From the NCBI GenBank assembly GCA_003725745.1, contig RHDP01000002.1, positions 1 to 64,000 on the forward strand: DNA of 64,000 bases, in the 5' to 3' direction. Source of the stretch: Streptomyces sp. I6. GTDB lineage: Bacteria > Actinomycetota > Actinomycetes > Streptomycetales > Streptomycetaceae. The notes beneath the pieces were generated by a model. The model was not told where the DNA came from and made no database searches. It saw only the letters and a list, made by a program, of their open reading frames with translations. Position numbers and translations under genes: made by a program. This document shows, in pieces, positions 26,848 through 35,295 of the stretch. The number at the start of each line of letters is the position of its first letter. Within the stretch, counting starts at the first letter, position 1.

Positions 26848-27675
26848 ATGCTCGACGTGACGAGCTCTGCGGAGATCGGAAGGCACTACGACGAGCGGGC
26901 GCCCATCGGCGACGAGCTCCGCGGCGGCCAGTTGCACATGTGGTACTGGTACGACCGCGACGACGACGCCCCGCTGCCCGAGGCCGTCCACCGCATCACC
27001 CGCAAGGTCACCGACGTCCTGGGCCTGCGCCCCGGGGAGCACGTCCTGGACGCCGGGTGCGGTTCGGGTGAGGCGTCGCTGTATCTGGCCCGCCACCACG
27101 GCGTGCGGGTGACCGGCGTGACGGTGAGCGAGTACGAGCTCGACCGGGCCCGCGAGCGGGCCGTGGCGGCGGGCCTCGCCGACGTGGCCGGCTTCCGGCA
27201 CGGCGACTACATGGGGCTGCCGTTCGAGGACGGCTCCTTCGACGCCGTCCTGGCCCTGGAGTCGCTGCAGAACGCGCCCGACCTCGGTCAGGTGCTCGGG
27301 GAGCTGTTCCGGGTGCTGCGGCCGGGCGGGCGGCTCGCCTTCTCGGACTTCAGCCTGGAGCACGCCGGCGCCGAGCCGGAGCGGGTGGAGCGGTTCATGA
27401 CGACGCTGAAGCTGCCCGTGCTGCCCACCCTCCCGCAGTGGCTGTCGTATCTGCGTGCCGCCGGCTTCGACGTGGAGGAGTACACCCAGTGCGGCCCGCG
27501 GGTGTTCGGGATGAAGAGCAAGTACCTCCAGGCCGCGATGGACCGGCGCGAGGGCGTGGCCGGGAAGTTCGGCGAGGCGGACATCGCGGAGTTCTCCCGC
27601 CTGCACCGCGGGTTCTTCGCGCCCCGCAGGGACCAGATCGGCTATGTCGTCGCCTGCGCCCGCAGGCCCCGCTGA
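26848..27675 (+). CDS. Class I SAM-dependent methyltransferase
   Basis: This 275-residue enzyme transfers a methyl group from SAM. Motif I is VLDAGCGSGEASLYLARHHG, motif II region LPFEDGSFDAVLALESLQNA and motif III LFRVLRPGGRLAFSDF. The N-terminus (LHMWYWYDRDDDAPLPEAVH) resembles small-molecule C- or O-methyltransferases of the cyclopropane/gamma-tocopherol group. GAGGGGAG lies about 12 bases before the ATG. Element copy A lies upstream. The substrate is unknown. Confidence 0.88.
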   Translation: MLDVTSSAEIGRHYDERAPIGDELRGGQLHMWYWYDRDDDAPLPEAVHRITRKVTDVLGLRPGEHVLDAGCGSGEASLYLARHHGVRVTGVTVSEYELDRARERAVAAGLADVAGFRHGDYMGLPFEDGSFDAVLALESLQNAPDLGQVLGELFRVLRPGGRLAFSDFSLEHAGAEPERVERFMTTLKLPVLPTLPQWLSYLRAAGFDVEEYTQCGPRVFGMKSKYLQAAMDRREGVAGKFGEADIAEFSRLHRGFFAPRRDQIGYVVACARRPR

Positions 27676-27698
27676 CGACGGTGTTCGTATCGCAGACA

Positions 27699-27714
27699 GC
27701 AATACGGAAGATGC
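27699..27714 (+). promoter_or_regulatory. Cluster-wide 16-bp element, copy B
   Basis: GCAATACGGAAGATGC, a perfect match to the consensus. It lies 126 bases upstream of the BBE1 start and points towards it. Confidence 0.7.
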
Positions 27715-27840
27715 GTCGCCGCTCGTCGGCGAACCAGGATGGCGGTGGACATCCCTGACCCCCCACGTGGAGCGTCCGACGGCCTGTCATGGCCGGGTCG
27801 CTCGCCGTGCGGTGGCGCAGCACGAATGAGGAGACCTTTC

Positions 27841-29235
27841 ATGGTGGACACCAACACGGGCATCGAGCGGGGCACCGTGCCGGTCGCGCGGTTGCGCGCC
27901 CTGGTAAGCGGCCGGGTCCTGGTGCCCGGCGACGCCGACTACGAGCAGGCGCGCACCGTCTACCTGGGCGGGATGGACCAGCGGCCGGCGGTGATCGTGC
28001 AGCCGGCCGACGCCGGGGACGTGGCGCGGGTCGTCGCCCTGGCCCGGGAGGACGAGCTGCCGCTGGCCGTCAAGGGCGGCGGGCACAGCATGTTCTGCCT
28101 CAACGACGGCGGCATCGTGCTCGACACGTCGTCCCTGCGCGACCTGGAGATCGACCCCGAGACGCGCACGGCCTGGGCCGGAGCGGGCCTGAACGCCTGC
28201 GAGTACTCCAAGACCGCTGCCGAGCACGGCCTCGTCACCGGCTTCGGCGACACCGGCAGTGTCGGCATCGGCGGCATCACCGTCGGCGGCGGCATCGGCT
28301 ACCTGGTCCGCAAGTACGGGCTCACCATCGACGACCTGCTGGCGGCCGAGGTGGTCACCGCCGACGGCCGGCTGCGGCAGGTCGACGCCGAGCACGAGCC
28401 CGACCTGTTCTGGGCGATCCGCGGCGGTGGCGGCAACTTCGGTGTGGTGACGCGGCTGAGGTTCCGGCTGCACGAGCTGAGCACCGTCACCGGCGGTCTG
28501 CTGCTGCTGCCGGCCACCCCGGAGATCGTCGCCGGCTTCGTCGAGGCGGCGGAGAACGCCCCGGAGGAGCTGTCCACGATCGCCAACGTGATGCCGTCGC
28601 CGCCGATGCCGTTCGTCCCGGAGGAACTGCACGGCACGCCTATCGTCCTGGCCATTCTGGTCTACGCGGGCGAGGGCGAGGCGGCCGAGGCGGCTCTCGC
28701 GCCGTTCCGCGGGCTGGCCGCGCCGATCGCCGACATGATGCAGGCGATGCCGTTCCCGGGCGTCTACCCGCCGGAGGAGGAGGGCTTCCACCCGGTCGCC
28801 GCCGCTCGCAGCCTGCTCACGGACAGCTTCGGCCTCGACGACGCGAAGCTGGTCCTGGAACGTGTCGCCTCCTCGAGCGCCGCCATGCCGGCGGTCCAGG
28901 TGCGGGTGCTCGGCGGCGCCATGGCCCGGGTGCCCGCGGACGCGACCGCGTTCGCGCACCGCGACCGCAAGATCCTCATCAACGTCGCGGCGATGTACCA
29001 GAACCCCGACGAGGCGGAACTCCACACCCGCTGGGCCGACGAGCTGACCGCGGCACTGCAGAAGGGCGTGCCCGGCGTGTACGTCAACTTCCTCGCCGAG
29101 GACAGCGAGGCCCGCATCCGGGAGGCGTACCCGGCGGGGACCTGGGAGCGGCTGCGTGCCGTCAAGCGCGCGTACGACCCGACGAACCTCTTCCGCCAGA
29201 ACAGCAACATCCCGCCCGCCGACGAGCCGCGCTGA
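27841..29235 (+). CDS. BBE-type FAD-linked oxidase 1
   Basis: This 464-residue flavoprotein has the berberine-bridge-enzyme/VAO fold. The FAD-attachment His82 lies in VKGGGHSMFC, and GSVGIGGITVGGGIGYLVRK and GGGGNFGVVTRLRFRLH follow. No Cys is found at the second attachment site, so the FAD is probably monocovalent. The C-terminus carries the family YDPTNLFRQN motif. The ATG at 27841 follows GAGGAGA; the frame is open further upstream without support. Such enzymes oxidise alcohols or form C-C/C-O bonds in natural products. It heads a unit with two MFS genes. Confidence 0.9.
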   Translation: MVDTNTGIERGTVPVARLRALVSGRVLVPGDADYEQARTVYLGGMDQRPAVIVQPADAGDVARVVALAREDELPLAVKGGGHSMFCLNDGGIVLDTSSLRDLEIDPETRTAWAGAGLNACEYSKTAAEHGLVTGFGDTGSVGIGGITVGGGIGYLVRKYGLTIDDLLAAEVVTADGRLRQVDAEHEPDLFWAIRGGGGNFGVVTRLRFRLHELSTVTGGLLLLPATPEIVAGFVEAAENAPEELSTIANVMPSPPMPFVPEELHGTPIVLAILVYAGEGEAAEAALAPFRGLAAPIADMMQAMPFPGVYPPEEEGFHPVAAARSLLTDSFGLDDAKLVLERVASSSAAMPAVQVRVLGGAMARVPADATAFAHRDRKILINVAAMYQNPDEAELHTRWADELTAALQKGVPGVYVNFLAEDSEARIREAYPAGTWERLRAVKRAYDPTNLFRQNSNIPPADEPR

Positions 29236-29309
29236 CGTCCGGGACCCCACAGAACCATGCGCATCAAGACAGACGGGCAGCGGCAGCCCGACGACGAAAG
29301 GACTGGACC

Positions 29310-30941
29310 GTGACGACAGACACCACGCCCCGGGCGGGGCGCCGGGAGTGGATGGGTCTCGCGATCCTCGCTCTCCCGGCCACGCTCGTCTCCTTCGACA
29401 TGTTCGTGCTGTTGCTGGCGTTGCCTCAGCTGAGTTCGGACCTGGGGGCGAGCAGCACCCAGCAGCTGTGGATCATGGACATCTACGGGTTCATGGTCGG
29501 CGGCTTCCTCGTCACCATGGGCACCCTCGGCGACCGCATCGGCCGCCGCCGCCTCCTCCTCATCGGCGCCGTGGTCTTCGGACTCGCCTCCCTCCTCGCC
29601 GCCTTCTCCACCACACCCGAGATGCTCATCGCCGCCCGCACCCTCCTCGGCATCTCCGGCGCCACCCTCGCACCCTCCACCCTCGCCCTCATCAGCAACA
29701 TGTTCCGCGACCCCAAGCAGATGGGCACCGCCATCGGCATCTGGGCAGGCAGCTTCTCCATCGGCGCCATCGTCGGCCCCATCGCAGGCGGCGCACTCCT
29801 CAACCACTTCTGGTGGGGCTCCGTCTTCCTCATCGGCGTCCCCGTCATGATCCTCCTCCTGATCCTCGGCCCCACCCTCCTGCCCGAATACAAAGCACCC
29901 GACGCCGGCCGCCTCGACCTCCCCAGCGTCGCCCTCTCCCTCGCCGCCGTCCTCCCCTTCATCTACGGACTCAAGGAAGCCGCCCGCCAAGGACCCGAAC
30001 CCCTCCCCCTCACCGCCCTCATCACCGGCATCCTCATCGGCATCCTCTTCGTCCGCCGACAGAAGACCCTCAAAGACCCCCTCCTCGACCTCACCCTGTT
30101 CTCCAACAAGGCGCTGAGCGGCGCCCTGGTCAGCCTGCTGGCCTTCAGCATGCTCGGCGGCGCGAGCCTGCTGTTCCTCGGTCAGTTCTTCCAGCTCGTC
30201 TCCGGGCTGACGCCGCTGCAGGCGGGCCTGGCGCTGGTGCCGGGTCTGGTGGTGTCCATCGCGGGCATGTCGCTCGCCCCGGCTCTGGCGCGTACGATCC
30301 GGCCCGCGTATCTCATCGCGGGCGGCCTGGTGCTCTCGATCGCCGGGTACCTGCTGTACTTCCTGGCGGAGGCCGACTCCAGCCCGGCGCTGCTGATGAC
30401 CGGCTTCGCCCTGGCAAGCCTGGGCGGCGGTCCGCTGGTGTCGCTCGGCACCAACCTGGTCGTGGGCTCCGCCCCGCCGGAGAAGGCCGGTTCGGCCGCC
30501 TCGCTCTCCCAGACCAGCAACGAGTTCGGCGCCGGCCTGGGCATCGCCGTCGTCGGCACCCTGGGGATGGCCGTCTACCGCGACGAGATCTCCGACGCGA
30601 TGCCGGCCGGTCTGTCCGCCGGTGCGGTCGCCACGGTCGAGGAGAGCCTCGCGGGCGCCGTGTCGGAGGCCGCGCGGCTGTCCGGCGGCGCGGGTGACGC
30701 GCTGCTGTCCGCCGCCCGGGGGGCGTTCGCCAGCGGGGTCAGCGCCGTGGGCCTGACGGCGATGATCCTCATGGCTGTCATCGTCGTCACCGTCATCGCG
30801 CTGCTCCGGCAGATTCCCGCCTTCGGCGCCCCGCAGGGCGGCGACGGTCAGGGCCCGGATGCGTCCGGCGGTCCGTCCGGGGAGCAGTCCAGGGAGCAGT
30901 CCGGGGAGCGGGAGGCGCCCGTCCCCTCCGCCACGGGCTGA
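29310..30941 (+). CDS. MFS drug exporter 1 (DHA2, 14-TM type)
   Basis: This 543-residue proton-coupled exporter starts at a GTG (29310) with GAAAGGA upstream. It has the DHA2 signature: LWIMDIYGFMVGGFLVTMGT, then GDRIGRRRLLLIGAVVFG, and motif C-like GIWAGSFSIGAIVGPIAGG. The C-terminus is a hydrophilic Gly/Ser/Gln tail. It likely exports the cluster product or confers resistance. Bases 29410-30101 are identical to the next gene, and 30423-30530 match as well. Codon use in the identical block differs from its flanks. Confidence 0.92.
   Translation: MTTDTTPRAGRREWMGLAILALPATLVSFDMFVLLLALPQLSSDLGASSTQQLWIMDIYGFMVGGFLVTMGTLGDRIGRRRLLLIGAVVFGLASLLAAFSTTPEMLIAARTLLGISGATLAPSTLALISNMFRDPKQMGTAIGIWAGSFSIGAIVGPIAGGALLNHFWWGSVFLIGVPVMILLLILGPTLLPEYKAPDAGRLDLPSVALSLAAVLPFIYGLKEAARQGPEPLPLTALITGILIGILFVRRQKTLKDPLLDLTLFSNKALSGALVSLLAFSMLGGASLLFLGQFFQLVSGLTPLQAGLALVPGLVVSIAGMSLAPALARTIRPAYLIAGGLVLSIAGYLLYFLAEADSSPALLMTGFALASLGGGPLVSLGTNLVVGSAPPEKAGSAASLSQTSNEFGAGLGIAVVGTLGMAVYRDEISDAMPAGLSAGAVATVEESLAGAVSEAARLSGGAGDALLSAARGAFASGVSAVGLTAMILMAVIVVTVIALLRQIPAFGAPQGGDGQGPDASGGPSGEQSREQSGEREAPVPSATG
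29410..30101 (+). repeat. 692-bp direct repeat, copy 1 (inside MFS 1)
   Basis: By eye it appears identical base for base to 31117-31808 (offset 1707). Divergence begins abruptly at both edges. A second block (30423-30530 and 32130-32237) has the same offset. Confidence 0.85.
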
Positions 30942-31016
30942 CCCGTACCTCGACGACACCGTGGAGGCCGTGGCTGACGCCGCGGCCTCCTTCCCTTTCC
31001 CGAGAGGAACCAGTTC

Positions 31017-32657
31017 GTGACGACAGACACCGCGCCCCGGGCGGGGCGCCGGGAGTGGATGGGTCTCGCGATCCTGACGCTGCCCACCCTTCTCGTCTCC
31101 TTCGATGTGTTCGCCATGTTGCTGGCGTTGCCTCAGCTGAGTTCGGACCTGGGGGCGAGCAGCACCCAGCAGCTGTGGATCATGGACATCTACGGGTTCA
31201 TGGTCGGCGGCTTCCTCGTCACCATGGGCACCCTCGGCGACCGCATCGGCCGCCGCCGCCTCCTCCTCATCGGCGCCGTGGTCTTCGGACTCGCCTCCCT
31301 CCTCGCCGCCTTCTCCACCACACCCGAGATGCTCATCGCCGCCCGCACCCTCCTCGGCATCTCCGGCGCCACCCTCGCACCCTCCACCCTCGCCCTCATC
31401 AGCAACATGTTCCGCGACCCCAAGCAGATGGGCACCGCCATCGGCATCTGGGCAGGCAGCTTCTCCATCGGCGCCATCGTCGGCCCCATCGCAGGCGGCG
31501 CACTCCTCAACCACTTCTGGTGGGGCTCCGTCTTCCTCATCGGCGTCCCCGTCATGATCCTCCTCCTGATCCTCGGCCCCACCCTCCTGCCCGAATACAA
31601 AGCACCCGACGCCGGCCGCCTCGACCTCCCCAGCGTCGCCCTCTCCCTCGCCGCCGTCCTCCCCTTCATCTACGGACTCAAGGAAGCCGCCCGCCAAGGA
31701 CCCGAACCCCTCCCCCTCACCGCCCTCATCACCGGCATCCTCATCGGCATCCTCTTCGTCCGCCGACAGAAGACCCTCAAAGACCCCCTCCTCGACCTCA
31801 CCCTGTTCGGCGATGCCTCCTTCAGCACGGCGCTGGTGAGCATGCTCTTCTACAGCATGCTGACCGGCACGACGATGCTGTTCCTCACTCAGTACTTCCA
31901 GGCGGTCGACGGAATGACCCCGCTGGCGGCCGGGCTCGGGCTGCTGCCGGGCATGGCCGGGTCGATCGTGGGCATCACCCTCGCCCCGGTCCTGGCCCGC
32001 AGGATCAGGCCCGCGTATCTCATCGCGGGCGGTCTCGCCGTGGTGGTCGTCGGCTTCGTCCTGCTGTTCCAGGCCGACGCGGCGTCCGGGACCGCCTGGC
32101 TGATCGTGGGATGGACGCTGAACGGGCTCGGCGGCGGTCCGCTGGTGTCGCTCGGCACCAACCTGGTCGTGGGCTCCGCCCCGCCGGAGAAGGCCGGTTC
32201 GGCCGCCTCGCTCTCCCAGACCAGCAACGAGTTCGGCTACGGCCTGGGCATCGCCGTCGTCGGCACCCTCGGCACCGCCGTGTACCGCCACGAGATGGCC
32301 GGGGCCCTGCCCGCGGGTCTGCCCGCCGGGGTGGCGGACGCCGCCCGGGAGAGCGTCGCGGGAGCCGTGGCCGCGGCCAGTACGCTGCCGGAGGGGCTCG
32401 CCGCGCGGGTTCTCGGCCCGGCCGCCGAGGCGTTCACGACCGGCATGCACACGGTCGTGGCGCTCACCGCCGTCCTTCTGGCGGGCCTGGCCGTGCTGGT
32501 CGCGCGCGTGCTGCGCCATGTGCCACCGCTCGGCGGGGCGGCACACGACGAGCCCACCGGTCCCGAGTCCGGGGGCGGTCCCGAGTCCGGGGACTGGCCC
32601 GGGGACGGCACTGACGCGCGCCCCGAACCGGCCGCCGTCACGGCCTCCGGGGGCTGA
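31017..32657 (+). CDS. MFS drug exporter 2 (DHA2, 14-TM type)
   Basis: This 546-residue paralogue of the preceding gene starts at a GTG (31017) with GAGAGGA upstream. The first 100 bases are similar, residues about 34-264 identical, and the membrane segments after residue 265 clearly different (for example FGDASFSTALVSMLFYSMLT against FSNKALSGALVSLLAFSMLG). A conserved block GGGPLVSLGTNLVVGSAPPE is again identical. The gene pair looks like a tandem duplication homogenised by gene conversion, possibly with specialised substrate halves. A hairpin follows the stop. Confidence 0.92.
   Translation: MTTDTAPRAGRREWMGLAILTLPTLLVSFDVFAMLLALPQLSSDLGASSTQQLWIMDIYGFMVGGFLVTMGTLGDRIGRRRLLLIGAVVFGLASLLAAFSTTPEMLIAARTLLGISGATLAPSTLALISNMFRDPKQMGTAIGIWAGSFSIGAIVGPIAGGALLNHFWWGSVFLIGVPVMILLLILGPTLLPEYKAPDAGRLDLPSVALSLAAVLPFIYGLKEAARQGPEPLPLTALITGILIGILFVRRQKTLKDPLLDLTLFGDASFSTALVSMLFYSMLTGTTMLFLTQYFQAVDGMTPLAAGLGLLPGMAGSIVGITLAPVLARRIRPAYLIAGGLAVVVVGFVLLFQADAASGTAWLIVGWTLNGLGGGPLVSLGTNLVVGSAPPEKAGSAASLSQTSNEFGYGLGIAVVGTLGTAVYRHEMAGALPAGLPAGVADAARESVAGAVAAASTLPEGLAARVLGPAAEAFTTGMHTVVALTAVLLAGLAVLVARVLRHVPPLGGAAHDEPTGPESGGGPESGDWPGDGTDARPEPAAVTASGG
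31117..31808 (+). repeat. 692-bp direct repeat, copy 2 (inside MFS 2)
   Basis: Second copy of the block at 29410-30101. It is rich in CTC, ATC and CCC codons and in A-ending triplets such as GCA and GGA, unlike the CTG/GCG-rich flanks. Confidence 0.85.
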
Positions 32658-32673
32658 CGGCCCCTCATGGTGC

Positions 32674-32711
32674 GTAGCGCCCGGCCCCGCCGTCCGCGAG
32701 GCGGGCGCTAC
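32674..32711. terminator. Bidirectional hairpin between convergent genes
   Basis: GTAGCGCCCG (32674-32683) pairs with CGGGCGCTAC (32702-32711), with further pairing inside. It lies between the MFS 2 stop and the acyltransferase stop on the other strand. Confidence 0.75.
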
Positions 32712-32726
32712 GTACCGTACGAAGGG

Positions 32727-33953
32727 TCAGACCAGGGACGGTTGCCGCTCCTCGGCCGGCGCGGCGCTCCCGACGGTCTGCACCGGGACCGGCCGCGCCG
32801 CCTGCGTCACCTGAACGACGCGGCGGGCCCTGCGCCGGGAGGTGCCGAAGCGCCGCATCACCGGGCGCTCGACCAGCGTGAAGAGCAGCCACGACACCAG
32901 CAGGGTCGCTGCGAACAGCAGGGCGAGGGTGCCGACGGCCCTCGGCGTGCCCCAGCTCTCGCCGAAGCCCAGGAGGCGGTGGCCGTAGCCGAGGACGAGT
33001 TGGTGGGTGAGGTAGAGGGCGAAGGACACCTCGCCCAGCCGGACCATGCCCCGGCCGGAGAACCAGGTGCGGCGGCCTTGCGTATCCGCGCGGGCGGCGG
33101 CGGCGATGAGCAGGCCGAGCGGAACGAGCATGATGGCCACCAGGTGGTGGGAGGGCGGGAAGTACGGGGCGACGACGTACGCGGCGACGGTGAGGAGCAG
33201 CGCACCACCGAAGCCGAGCGGCAGCCGGCGTCCCTCGGCGACGATGCGCGCCAGGATGATCCCGAAGACGAAGTCGAGGAGCCGGGTCGCCGGGAACTGG
33301 TAGACGAACCACATCTCCGCTGAGCTGATGTCCACCATCGGGATCGGCGACTGGTCCGGCAGGAAGCGGGCGAAGAACGGCAGGGCGAAGACGAGGGCCA
33401 CCACGGCACCGGCCGCCGCCCACAGCCGCTCGGGCCGGATACGGCCGATCAGCCGCAGCAGGAGCGGGAAGAGCGCGTAGAAGAGCAGTTCGCAGGAGAG
33501 TGACCAGGCCACGCCGTTGAAGCTGCCGCGGACGAAGATGTCCGGGGACCAGGACTGCAGCAGAAAGACCTGGAGCAGCGCGGTTCCGCCGTCGAAGGGC
33601 ATGCCGGCCACCTGGACCAGGAGCACCGCCGCGACGACGAACGTGAGCAGGTGGAGCGGGTAGATCTTGAAGAAGCGGCGGCGCAGGAAGGCCGGGGCGG
33701 TGTCGTCGGCACGTGCCGACCAGGCGAGGACGAAACCGCTGAGGATGAAGAAGAAACCGACGCCGGTCCAGCCGCCCTGGTAGACGGCCGTCTTGAAGAC
33801 GGACGCGCTGTCCGGGTCGGCGAAGAAGCCCTCGTAGTTGGCGTGGAAGAAGAAGACCAGCGCGGCGGCGATGAACCGCATCCCGGTCAGCGCAGGAAGC
33901 CGGGACGGCGCTTCGGCGGTGCCGCTCCCGGGTCTCTTCGGTCGGTCTGTCAT
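32727..33953 (-). CDS. Membrane acyltransferase 1 (acyltransferase 3/OafA family)
   Basis: This 408-residue protein has about ten membrane segments. It has the family start RLPALTGMRFIAAALVFFFH (catalytic His), GVGFFFILSGFVLAWS, SWSLSCELLFYALFPL-like segments and LGEVSFALYLTHQLVLGYGH near the C-terminus. The family moves acyl groups from acyl-CoA to sugars or other small molecules at the membrane. It is divergent from the DUF2855 gene. Element copy C lies 69 bases upstream in its own orientation. A second OafA-type gene lies at 40132-41379. Confidence 0.9.
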   Translation of the reverse strand: MTDRPKRPGSGTAEAPSRLPALTGMRFIAAALVFFFHANYEGFFADPDSASVFKTAVYQGGWTGVGFFFILSGFVLAWSARADDTAPAFLRRRFFKIYPLHLLTFVVAAVLLVQVAGMPFDGGTALLQVFLLQSWSPDIFVRGSFNGVAWSLSCELLFYALFPLLLRLIGRIRPERLWAAAGAVVALVFALPFFARFLPDQSPIPMVDISSAEMWFVYQFPATRLLDFVFGIILARIVAEGRRLPLGFGGALLLTVAAYVVAPYFPPSHHLVAIMLVPLGLLIAAAARADTQGRRTWFSGRGMVRLGEVSFALYLTHQLVLGYGHRLLGFGESWGTPRAVGTLALLFAATLLVSWLLFTLVERPVMRRFGTSRRRARRVVQVTQAARPVPVQTVGSAAPAEERQPSLV

Positions 33954-34022
33954 GGGGCTCGCTTTCCCGTGCGTCTGGCCGGATCAGATCCCCGCGAGGG
34001 TGCCAACTCCCCCTCTTGCCAG

Positions 34023-34038
34023 GCATCTTCGAAATTGC
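34023..34038 (-). promoter_or_regulatory. Cluster-wide 16-bp element, copy C
   Basis: On the minus strand it reads GCAATTTCGAAGATGC, a perfect consensus match pointing to membrane acyltransferase 1. It lies in a divergent promoter shared with the DUF2855 gene. Confidence 0.7.
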
Positions 34039-34180
34039 CCGATACGTGGTCCGGCCGCCCTGCAGGCGAGAACCGGGCCATGACCGCACGCCAGGAGATG
34101 CACCCCGCGCAGCCCGATGCCGACCATGGCCCGGGCGGGCCGAACCGGGCCGCCGCGGCGATGACGATGGGGAGGCGGAC

Positions 34181-35251
34181 GTGCCTGTTCAGGACAACTG
34201 GGATCTGATGGTCCGACGGGACGACCTCACGGCGGCCGAGGCACGGCAGGCTCCAGCGGCCCCGCTGCGTCCGGGTGAGGTACGGCTGGCGGCGGAGAGG
34301 TTCGCCCTGACCGCCATCACGGCCACCTACGCCCGTCTGGGCGAGTCCGAGCTCCCCTTCTTCGACGCCTTCGCCGGTCCGGAGGGCTATGGTCGCGTCC
34401 CGACCTGGGGCTACGCCCGGGTCGAGGAGTCACGCCACCCCGGGATCTCCGTCGGAACCCGCTACTTCGGCTTCCTGCCCCTGTCGACGCATGTCACCCT
34501 CGCGGCCGAGCCGACCGAGCGGGGCTTCGACGACGTCGCGCCCGAGCGCGACTTCCTGCATCCGTGGTACCGCGGCTATCTGCGCGTCGGGGAGCACGAG
34601 GCGCGGGACGACCACCGGCTGCTGCTCAAGCCGCTGTACCCGGCGTCCTTCAACCTCGCCGAGTTCCTCGTACGCGAGCACCCCACGGCCGCCGTCCTGA
34701 TCACCAGCGCCTCCAGCAAGACCGCCGTGGGACTGGCCGCACTGCTGTCCCGCCAGGAGGGCATCACCACGCTCGGGGTGACCTCCCCGGGCAACCTCGG
34801 CTTCGTCCGGGGCCTGGGGCACTACGACATGGTGACCACCTATGACGAGCCGGCCTGGGGCGAGGTCCCCGAGCCCGTCGTGCTCGTCGACTTCACCGGC
34901 GAGGCCGGGCGGTTGTTCTCCGTGTACGAGCGGCTCGGCCCCACGCTGAAGGACGCGCTGCTCGTGGGTTACACCCACCCCGGCGCCGAGATCGAACCGC
35001 CGGAGGGACTGACCGCTCCCGAGCCGTGGATCTTCTTCACGCCGTCCGAGGAACAGCGGCTCATCGAGAAGGAGGGCGAGGACGCCTACCGGACCCGCTA
35101 CCAGCGGGCCGAGAACGCCCTCGTCGAGGACGCCCGGTCGTGGCTCTCGATCACCCGGCGGTCCGGGCCGGAGGCCCTCGTCGAGACGTACCGGTTACTG
35201 ATCGCCGGCGACCTTCCCCCGCACACGGGCACCGTGGTCGCCCCGCGCTGA
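34181..35251 (+). CDS. DUF2855 family protein (MDR-like fold)
   Basis: This 356-residue protein is preceded by GGGGAGG and a GTG start at 34181. Conserved blocks are TAITATYARLGESELPFFDA, GRVPTWGYARVEESRHPGIS, RYFGFLPLSTHVTLAAEPTE and ITSASSKTAVGLAALLSRQE then GVTSPGNLGFVRGLGHYDMV. These match DUF2855, whose members resemble medium-chain reductases with a nucleotide-binding half. The activity is unknown. One TTA codon occurs at 35195. It is followed by the DUF2306 gene, probably in one transcript. Confidence 0.85.
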   Translation: MPVQDNWDLMVRRDDLTAAEARQAPAAPLRPGEVRLAAERFALTAITATYARLGESELPFFDAFAGPEGYGRVPTWGYARVEESRHPGISVGTRYFGFLPLSTHVTLAAEPTERGFDDVAPERDFLHPWYRGYLRVGEHEARDDHRLLLKPLYPASFNLAEFLVREHPTAAVLITSASSKTAVGLAALLSRQEGITTLGVTSPGNLGFVRGLGHYDMVTTYDEPAWGEVPEPVVLVDFTGEAGRLFSVYERLGPTLKDALLVGYTHPGAEIEPPEGLTAPEPWIFFTPSEEQRLIEKEGEDAYRTRYQRAENALVEDARSWLSITRRSGPEALVETYRLLIAGDLPPHTGTVVAPR

Positions 35252-35295
35252 TCCGTCTCCTCCGTCATCCGCCCGCCGAACGGGAGCGCCCCGCC

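Noticed and set aside
24331-27702. A 1123-codon minus-strand open frame
   Set aside because: It is an Arg/Gly-rich shadow frame that crosses the multicopper oxidase, a methyltransferase and the AhpD-like gene, all of which have clear domains in other frames.
27789-30941. BBE-MFS fusion in one plus-strand frame
   Set aside because: The N-terminal 500 codons are an Arg-rich shadow of BBE1 in another frame. The MFS has its own ribosome site and GTG at 29310.
28764-32546. A 1260-codon minus-strand open frame
   Set aside because: It is antisense to the BBE1 and MFS genes, has an acidic Glu/Gly/Asp shadow composition, and its internal repeats merely mirror the duplicated MFS block.
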